Positions 1 through 5,347 of a stretch of 10,475 nt of DNA are shown one piece after another. The position numbers and the translations under genes are program-made. Every line of letters starts with the position of its first letter. Position 1 is the first letter of the stretch. Origin of the DNA: an uncultured Treponema sp. (GTDB lineage: Bacteria; Spirochaetota; Spirochaetia; Treponematales; Treponemataceae); assembly GCA_937902125.1 (NCBI GenBank), contig CALDIB010000020.1:1-10475 (forward strand), given 5' to 3'. The notes below the pieces were generated by a model. It was not told where the DNA came from. It did not search any database and saw only the letters and a program-made list of their open reading frames with translations.

Positions 1-41
1 CACAAAAGAGTCAGTTTTGTAATCAGTGTCCTTTTCTTCAT
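1..41 (-). CDS. Start of a downstream gene, probably exported (truncated by window edge)
   Basis: Only 13 codons are visible, reading MKKRTLITKLTLL. A Lys/Arg-rich start followed by hydrophobic residues looks like the beginning of a signal peptide or lipoprotein leader. The preceding AAAAGGAG at 8-nt spacing makes the start credible. It follows the lipoprotein gene by 75 nt on the same strand with no clear terminator, so it may belong to the same transcript. Nothing can be said about its function. A chance ATG is the alternative. Confidence 0.55.
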   Translation of the reverse strand, partial: MKKRTLITKLTLL

Positions 42-49
42 ATATTCGT

Positions 50-57
50 CTCCTTTT
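50..57 (-). promoter_or_regulatory. Ribosome binding site of the truncated downstream gene
   Basis: AAAAGGAG on the minus strand lies 8 nt before an ATG at 41. It is a strong, well-spaced Shine-Dalgarno and is the main support for a fifth gene starting at the left edge of the window. Confidence 0.65.
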
Positions 58-58
58 A

Positions 59-99
59 GCTGCCGTATCAAGTTCAGCATGACAGATTGTCGGCATGAC
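59..99 (-). repeat. Degenerate second copy of the palindromic repeat, intergenic
   Basis: Positions 67-83 match 1032-1048 at 15 of 17 bases in the same orientation (ATCAAGTTC then a variable base, G, another variable base, ATGAC). The left arm has decayed: only GCTG (59-62) still pairs with CAGC (75-78). A second GGCATGAC follows at 92-99, and TGCCG (61-65) can pair with CGGCA (91-95). It lies between the lipoprotein stop and the ribosome binding site of the next gene. It could form a weak RNA hairpin, but no T-run follows, so it does not look like an intrinsic terminator. Confidence 0.6.
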
Positions 100-116
100 A
101 TTTTTCCTCAAGTCAC

Positions 117-800
117 CTAAAATGAAGAATTTCCGTCCTCGCATCTAACAGTTACAGTATGTCCAATAAGGCCACCAATTACACCTTTTTCTATATTTTC
201 CCAATCAGCAAGGCTTCCTTCATAATAAACATAATACAATCTTGTACAATATCTCCATGCCGCAGTTTCTATGTTTTCCACAGTTACAGGAAGGTTTGAA
301 ACAGAGCTAAGATAGTTACAATAATCAAAAGCAAATTGACCAATTTTTTTAAGATTTGAACCTTCTTCAAAAGAAATTGAGTAGAATTTTGCTCCAGTAA
401 AGGCATATTCAGCTATTTCTTCTACAAATGCAGGAATTGTAAAACTTGAAGTTGAAGAACCGTTTGCAAAGCGAACTAACTTTTTATGATCTTTTGTGTA
501 TATAGCACCATCAATTAAGTCAAAAGTTTCATTTCCTTCGTCTAAAGTTATGTCAAGCCCCGTATTTATTGAGCACAAGAAAAAAGCGTTTCCTTCAATC
601 GTTGTGCAACTTGCCGGAATATGCAATTTTTCAAGACAATACAAACACCAGAGGCTGCTGGAATCAATTGTTGTAAGTCCTTCTGGTAGAATCAATTCTC
701 TAAGCTTAGTAGATTTATTGAACACATTGTCTGCAAGAGTTGTAAGACCAACTGTCATTGACAAATCCAAGTAAACGTCTCCCGACGCGCTATTAACCGA
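117..800 (-). other. AT-rich LRR tail of the lipoprotein gene, compositionally distinct
   Basis: By hand count, 121-780 is about 35% GC, against about 48% for 1021-1500 and about 57% for 3001-3240 of the same gene. The drop begins close to where the BspA-type leucine-rich repeats begin (residue about 1090). Domain boundary and composition boundary nearly coincide, which suggests the LRR tail had a separate origin or was exchanged. AT-rich codon preference in Ile, Lys and Phe-rich LRR sequence explains part of the shift but probably not all of it. Confidence 0.6.
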
Positions 801-3800
801 TGACGCGATTTCTGTAAAGTCTTCTTGAGTCAAGCGTCCTATAACTTCAACACGTCCGCCAGAGGCTATAGCGCTTTTTACTTCGTCAACATCAACAGAA
901 TAATTTGCAATATCTAAAATTTTACACACAACATTCACATCTTTTGTCACTCCAAGGAAGGTGGATGTTACTCTAAGGGTGTAAGTGTCTTCAAAGGCAA
1001 GGGCAGGAACTGTAACGAGGATGGATCCCGAATCAAGTTCGGGATGACCTATTTCGCAGTCTGCAATTTTTATTCCACCGTTATACAGGGCGGCGGCAAA
1101 GGTTACCGTGTTGTCGCCTGCGGCTTTTGTTGTGAGGCCGGAATCTGTGTAGAATTTGCCGTCTGCATTGTTGTAGTAAAGGCCTGTTGTGGTTCCAATG
1201 GCTTCTTTTCTTGTACCACTTACAGCTACGGTAACGGTTTTTGCAGTGTTCAAAGCAGCTTTTACAGAAGATGAAGTCATGCTTACATCATAATCCAGCG
1301 CCGTATACATTCCGCCGCCAGAAACTGCAAAGGCCGCTTCGCCACCATCGCTCAAAGTAATGCCGTAGTTGTTTTCCGCAATAAAAATTTCTCCCGGCAA
1401 GGCTGTATTGTAAGTTCCGTAGTCAGAAGTAAAGACGGCGGGATTTCCAACGCTTGGCGCGCCTGTGTCACCTGGCTGCCACGGAACATTTACGCCGATT
1501 TTGCTTCCTGAGATGTCGCCCTCTACTGTAATTACGCTGCCTGTCGGCATGTAAAGGTTAGAGGCTGTAGTTCCGTCTGCAAGGGTGTTGGCGTAAATTG
1601 TGTTTTTGCCTTTTAACTTAAGCGAGCCAATATTGCTTCCGGACTTGTAGTTGTATACGCCCGCTCCGCCATCAACCGCAGAGTTGCCAGAAATTTCTGT
1701 TCCCTCAAGGCTAACGGAAGTTCTGACGTCAATGAAAATACCGCCGCCATTTCCGCCTGCGAAGTTTTCTTTGACAGAGCAGTTTTTAAGAGTCAATTCC
1801 GCATTAGTGTAAGTGTTGCAAATACCGCCGCCATCGGCCCTTACAGAACTTGTACTGCAAGGAGCTCTGTTTCCGCTTATAGTGACTCCTGTGAGCGTCG
1901 CGCTTCCTTTGTTGGAAAGTCCGCCGCCATTTGTAGGATAGGTCATGTTGTTTCGTATATATCCGCCGGTCATAGAGAATGTTCCGCCATTTAAAACGCC
2001 TCCGCCGCCGTCACTTCCGCTAACAGTCCCTGTCGGAATGTTAAGCCAGCCGTTTTCGTATATGTCGCAGTCAACGCAAGTTACAGTTCCACCGATGTAA
2101 ACGCCGCCACCGTTTGCATATTTATAGCGGGCGTTGTTGTAAACGCTGACATTTTCCATATAAAGAGTGGAGTTTGAACTGACATACACGCCGCCGCCGG
2201 ATGAAGAATAATTTGAATGTATGGAAGAGTTCTTTACTGTAACGCTTGTTCCGCTGCCATAGACGCAGAGGCCTCCGCCGTAGCCGACAGTTGAATAAGA
2301 TTCCGGCTGGAAATAGCCGTTTGCAAGATTTATATTTTCTATATTTACACTTCCGCCCGCAACATACACAACGCGCTTTTGCCGTGTTGTCAGGTCGCTT
2401 TGGTCTTGCCCTGCGTCTATCGTTCGGCTTCCGCCGTAGCCCGTGATGTTTACTGTCGCCGTAAATCCAGATCCGCCAATATTTACAAAAGAATTGTTGT
2501 TGCTGCTAAAGTCAAAATCGTCTGGCGGCGTCAAATCCGTCATAACATAAATCTTGCAGACGCCATCCGCTTCATATTCATTATATATGATTCCGTCATT
2601 AAATTTGTTAAGCGCATACTGAATCGTTCTGTAAGGAGAAGCCTTTGCGCCTGTGTTTTCGCTGTTGTTTCCTGTTTGGCTTACATAGAAGACGGCGGGC
2701 TGGGTCACTTTTACGCCGGCCGCCTCTGCCTTGAGGCTTGTTATGTAGTAGTTTTTGCTTGCAGTGGCCTGAACCGTAAAAGTACAGCGGCCCGGAAGTT
2801 TTATAGTGGCGCTTCCGGCGCTGCTTCCGCGCAACACGCCCGTGTCGTCGCCAAAGGCCGCGGTACCTGCTGTTTTTGTAATCGTGTAGTTTATGTTGAC
2901 TTGGCCGCAGGGCTTTGGCGGATTTGTTCCGTCGCCCTCGTCCATTCCATTGTGGACTATGCGCAGAGTGTAAAAGCCGGTCTCTTCGTCGGCGGACACA
3001 ACTGAGCTTGCGCTTATCGGCTCTCCGCTTGCGTCCTGCAACAACGGAGCGCTTAGGCGTGTGGCCTTGTTTGAAGTGGCAAGGCTTGCGGACAAGCCCG
3101 CGTCGTCTTCAAGCGTAAGGTTGTATGTGACTGTGTCGGTGCCGTAGCCGGCGATTGTTCCCGGCAATGTCATGTAGCGGGCCACATAAGAGTCGGCGTA
3201 TTCGGCCTCGTCTCCCGTTCCGTTGCCAAGGAATTCAAAGCCGCTTGGACCAAGGGCTTGCAGGCCGCTAGGCTTTGAGCCGCTTATGCTTGTGTCTTGG
3301 TCTGTAAAGGTCCAGTTTCCTTCGTCGTCAACCGTGGCCGAGTTGTAAATGTTGTTGTCGCTTATGTTAAGGTATTTTTTTGTTCCGTTTATGTAAAAAG
3401 CGTGAACGTCAGTCTTTCCTTCGGTGTTATAGCTGTTGGCGAACTTTGTTATTTTTGGAAGGTAAAAGCAAACCACATAATGGTCGTCTTCTGTCGCTCC
3501 GTCGCGCTGAAAGCATGCCAACTGAACGCTGGGCGGAGGCGAGTCGCTGAAAATATTCACTTTGTCAAAAACGCCAAAGGATTTCTGCGACACAGGGTGA
3601 AAGAGCTCCACCCTTGGAGAAATGTCCGTTCCCAAAGGATATTGCGCCAAAAATTGCTGGCTGTAGGTTATGTCGATTTTTGAGGCGTCGTTGGGGTCTT
3701 GGGCTATAGAAACAAGGCTTGAAGGATATTCTGTCATGCCGGCCAAAGAAAGGCTCATGTTGCCTTCGCCAAAAGCGTATTTTTGCGGATTCCTTAAATA

Positions 3801-4055
3801 AAGGCTCACCACATGCTCTCCCGAACAGGGAATGCAGGCGACTCCCGTCTTGTTCAAGACGCTGTCGTTGGGATTTATCTCGTAATCGCCGACCGCGGCG
3901 GTTGATGTCATTTCCAAAAAGTAGGCGCCGGCCTTGTTCTGAAAAGAGTCTTGGTCAAAGCCAAAGTCGCAGGCGCAAAAAGCAAAGGCAAGCGCCGCCG
4001 CAAAAAGGCCCCGCGCCCAAAAAGCCGCTTTTTGTTTTTTTGCAAAAAATTTCAT
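117..4055 (-). CDS. Large surface lipoprotein: Ig-like domains, Pmp-like GGG beta-helix and BspA leucine-rich repeats
   Basis: This 1312-residue protein has a basic N-terminus, a hydrophobic stretch (12-26) and two candidate lipidated cysteines, Cys27 and Cys29. Cys29, preceded by Ala (FCAC), fits the relaxed spirochaetal lipobox better. Residues about 30-450 resemble treponemal lipoprotein Ig-like domains (VVSLYLRNPQKYAF at 82-95). At 455-480, FYVSQTGNNSENTG and SPYRTIQYALN match the opening of DUF1565 or pectate-lyase-like beta-helices. Eight GGG or GGA turns spaced 26-34 residues apart (593-799), often following xxN motifs, form a right-handed beta-helix. Another Ig-like segment (about 900-1050) precedes BspA/TpLRR-type repeats (about 1092-1290: LRELILPEGLTTI, LEKLHIPASCTTIEGNAF, VEEIAEYAF, LKKIGQFAF). 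The role is probably surface adhesion or host and microbe contact, by analogy with BspA and Pmp proteins. GHPELDSGSI at 1003-1012 comes from an inserted palindromic repeat. GC is much lower over the LRR tail. Confidence 0.87.
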   Translation of the reverse strand: MKFFAKKQKAAFWARGLFAAALAFAFCACDFGFDQDSFQNKAGAYFLEMTSTAAVGDYEINPNDSVLNKTGVACIPCSGEHVVSLYLRNPQKYAFGEGNMSLSLAGMTEYPSSLVSIAQDPNDASKIDITYSQQFLAQYPLGTDISPRVELFHPVSQKSFGVFDKVNIFSDSPPPSVQLACFQRDGATEDDHYVVCFYLPKITKFANSYNTEGKTDVHAFYINGTKKYLNISDNNIYNSATVDDEGNWTFTDQDTSISGSKPSGLQALGPSGFEFLGNGTGDEAEYADSYVARYMTLPGTIAGYGTDTVTYNLTLEDDAGLSASLATSNKATRLSAPLLQDASGEPISASSVVSADEETGFYTLRIVHNGMDEGDGTNPPKPCGQVNINYTITKTAGTAAFGDDTGVLRGSSAGSATIKLPGRCTFTVQATASKNYYITSLKAEAAGVKVTQPAVFYVSQTGNNSENTGAKASPYRTIQYALNKFNDGIIYNEYEADGVCKIYVMTDLTPPDDFDFSSNNNSFVNIGGSGFTATVNITGYGGSRTIDAGQDQSDLTTRQKRVVYVAGGSVNIENINLANGYFQPESYSTVGYGGGLCVYGSGTSVTVKNSSIHSNYSSSGGGVYVSSNSTLYMENVSVYNNARYKYANGGGVYIGGTVTCVDCDIYENGWLNIPTGTVSGSDGGGGVLNGGTFSMTGGYIRNNMTYPTNGGGLSNKGSATLTGVTISGNRAPCSTSSVRADGGGICNTYTNAELTLKNCSVKENFAGGNGGGIFIDVRTSVSLEGTEISGNSAVDGGAGVYNYKSGSNIGSLKLKGKNTIYANTLADGTTASNLYMPTGSVITVEGDISGSKIGVNVPWQPGDTGAPSVGNPAVFTSDYGTYNTALPGEIFIAENNYGITLSDGGEAAFAVSGGGMYTALDYDVSMTSSSVKAALNTAKTVTVAVSGTRKEAIGTTTGLYYNNADGKFYTDSGLTTKAAGDNTVTFAAALYNGGIKIADCEIGHPELDSGSILVTVPALAFEDTYTLRVTSTFLGVTKDVNVVCKILDIANYSVDVDEVKSAIASGGRVEVIGRLTQEDFTEIASSVNSASGDVYLDLSMTVGLTTLADNVFNKSTKLRELILPEGLTTIDSSSLWCLYCLEKLHIPASCTTIEGNAFFLCSINTGLDITLDEGNETFDLIDGAIYTKDHKKLVRFANGSSTSSFTIPAFVEEIAEYAFTGAKFYSISFEEGSNLKKIGQFAFDYCNYLSSVSNLPVTVENIETAAWRYCTRLYYVYYEGSLADWENIEKGVIGGLIGHTVTVRCEDGNSSF
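1020..1049 (-). repeat. Palindromic repeat element inserted in frame, encoding GHPELDSGSI
   Basis: On the plus strand, ATCCCGAA (1025-1032) and TTCGGGAT (1038-1045) form a perfect 8-bp inverted repeat around a 5-nt loop, TCAAG, followed by GAC. On the coding strand it is read as GHPELDSGSI (residues 1003-1012) without breaking the frame. From general knowledge, HPELxSGS peptides recur in unrelated proteins of many bacteria because a dispersed palindromic repeat of the GTCATCCCGAACTTG type has landed in genes, much like Rickettsia palindromic elements. The surrounding Ig-like segment appears to tolerate it as a loop. It is too short to encode its own mobility. Confidence 0.75.
1659..2279 (-). 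repeat. Eight tandem GGG-turn beta-helix repeats within the lipoprotein gene
   Basis: Residues 593-799 hold GGG or GGA motifs starting at 593, 620, 649, 683, 710, 742, 770 and 796, so one per 26-34 residues. Many follow an Asn-containing turn (SGNR, KENF, SGNS, RNN). The DNA shows recurring CCGCCGCC blocks on the plus strand, for example near 1740, 1828, 1920, 2000 and 2192. The pattern resembles the GGA(I/L/V) plus FxxN repeats of chlamydial polymorphic membrane proteins. Unit lengths vary, so this is an old, diverged array rather than a recent duplication. Confidence 0.75.
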
Positions 4056-4062
4056 TTTCCCG

Positions 4063-4068
4063 TCCTCC
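4063..4068 (-). promoter_or_regulatory. Strong ribosome binding site of the mosaic lipoprotein gene
   Basis: GGAGGA on the minus strand sits 7 nt before the ATG at 4055, in the 14-nt gap after the barrel gene's TAA. It is the strongest Shine-Dalgarno in the window and fixes the lipoprotein start. It suggests the fourth gene is translated independently rather than only by coupling. Confidence 0.7.
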
Positions 4069-4069
4069 G

Positions 4070-5347
4070 TTAAAACTGCCAGCCCACGCTGGCCGCCGGC
4101 ATAAGGCTTCCAAAAGTCATGTCGCCAGGAATAAAGAACGCCGCAAAGTCCACGGCAAGTTCCACATACAAACGCTTAAAAACAAATGCCTGAGCCGCGC
4201 CTCCGGCCATCATAGAAAAATTAATCGAAGACTTTGGCTCGCTCTTTATGTTGTGGTCAAAGGTAAAACGGTAGCCAAGCAAGGCCGTCACGCCAACGCC
4301 GGCGTGGGCTTCCAAGGCAAGGCGCTTGTTGAACAGGGGCTTTGCGTAGGCAAAATACAAGTGGGCGCATCCCAAATTGCTTTCAAGCTTGTATTCGCTT
4401 TTTTCAACCTTCATCCAAGTGTAGCTCGCGCTTAAGCCCACGCCCAAATTTCCCCAACGGCGCTTGTAGGGAAACCAAGTCATTCTTGCCGTTCCGCCAA
4501 GAGGAAAAACTTTCGTTCCAAAATAGGTTTCAATTGTGTCGTCAAACAAAACCACAGGACAAATGTAGCCGGCGCTGATGTTAAAGTCCATCCATTTTTT
4601 AAAGCGCACGGTCACAAGGTTTCCGCTGTTCTCGTCGTTGGTCAAGCCGCTGGCGTCTGTAACCGCCAAGGAATACTTTCCCACGTCAAGGTCGTTCATG
4701 TCAAACTTAAACTGTATTTTTCTGTTGTTGTCGGAATGCTCCAAAATTTCCAAGGGCTTTATTTCCCTTCCGCCGCTTGAGCGCAAAATGTATTGGCTAA
4801 ACGAAATGTCGTCGGGGCTTTCCGGCGGCATGAACAAATTGCGTCCGTTGAAGGTTATGATTCCGTCGTTTTTGTAGTCAAGGTAAATGTTGGAGCTTAA
4901 GTTCACGTCAACGCTTGCATCGTTTACCCGGGGCTTGTAGGCCATGTAAATCGCAAATTCTTCCCAGTCGGACTGCGCCTTTGGAATGTTGAACAAGTTG
5001 TACGAAATGACGCTGTATCTGTAAAAGCCGGGAGCCAAAGGCGGCTCTATTTGAGCTTGCGTGGAGTTGTCTTTGGTTTCAAAGCGCATGATTTCTTCAT
5101 ACAAGCCCTTTTTGTTTCTTTGTTCTATTACAACTTGGTAGCGCAAGGCCAGCCGGCTGTTTTCGTCTTCCCATTCAAGAATCTGCCAGCCGCTTGAAGA
5201 AGAGCCGCCATCCTCCTCTTCTCCAGCCTCCGAATCTTCCGCCGCGGGAACGCTGGCCAAAACCTTTCGCTTGCTCTTCTTTGCAAAGGCAAAAGGCTCA
5301 AGGACGAGAACAAGGGCTGCCAACAACAAAAGGCGCTTAAAGTCCAT
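4070..5347 (-). CDS. Secreted protein with beta-sandwich segments and C-terminal outer-membrane barrel-like region
   Basis: The 425-residue product starts with a typical signal peptide (MDFKRLLLLAALVLVLEPFAFA), probably cut after Ala22. An acidic, Ser/Gly-rich linker follows (36-53). Residues about 54-140 form an FN3-like segment (GFYRYSVISYN at 107-117), and about 142-250 another Ig-like segment ending GKYSLAVTDASG. From about 253 onward, alternating hydrophobic strands rich in aromatics and glycines (FNISAGY, GVGLSASYTW, AHLYFAYAKPL, ALEAHAGVGV) run to a final strand ending GWQF. A terminal Phe is the usual signal for insertion by the BAM machinery. I therefore predict an outer-membrane barrel of about eight strands with periplasmic beta-sandwich domains. 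The AAGGAG site lies 12 nt before the ATG, within the last codons of the preceding gene, and the 11-nt overlap implies coupling. From memory it occupies the place of T. pallidum TP0483, reported to bind fibronectin; this homology was not tested. Confidence 0.75.
   Translation of the reverse strand: MDFKRLLLLAALVLVLEPFAFAKKSKRKVLASVPAAEDSEAGEEEDGGSSSSGWQILEWEDENSRLALRYQVVIEQRNKKGLYEEIMRFETKDNSTQAQIEPPLAPGFYRYSVISYNLFNIPKAQSDWEEFAIYMAYKPRVNDASVDVNLSSNIYLDYKNDGIITFNGRNLFMPPESPDDISFSQYILRSSGGREIKPLEILEHSDNNRKIQFKFDMNDLDVGKYSLAVTDASGLTNDENSGNLVTVRFKKWMDFNISAGYICPVVLFDDTIETYFGTKVFPLGGTARMTWFPYKRRWGNLGVGLSASYTWMKVEKSEYKLESNLGCAHLYFAYAKPLFNKRLALEAHAGVGVTALLGYRFTFDHNIKSEPKSSINFSMMAGGAAQAFVFKRLYVELAVDFAAFFIPGDMTFGSLMPAASVGWQF

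Noticed and set aside
59..99. Intrinsic terminator after the lipoprotein gene
   Set aside because: The possible stems are short (4-5 bp), with long loops and no following T-run on the minus strand. The sequence is better explained as a decayed palindromic repeat.
1022..1048. Transcription terminator or operator inside the lipoprotein gene
   Set aside because: The inverted repeat is perfect but lies within an uninterrupted reading frame without a T-run, and its peptide matches the known HPELxSGS repeat type.
1659..2279. CRISPR-like or microsatellite array
   Set aside because: The recurring GC-rich blocks are only 8-10 bp, unevenly spaced and explained by Gly-Gly-Gly codons of the beta-helix turns.
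3719..4435. Open frame of 238 codons on the plus strand
   Set aside because: It runs antisense across the end of the barrel gene and the start of the lipoprotein gene. Its Arg/Lys/Ser/Pro-rich product has the low-complexity look of an antisense frame.
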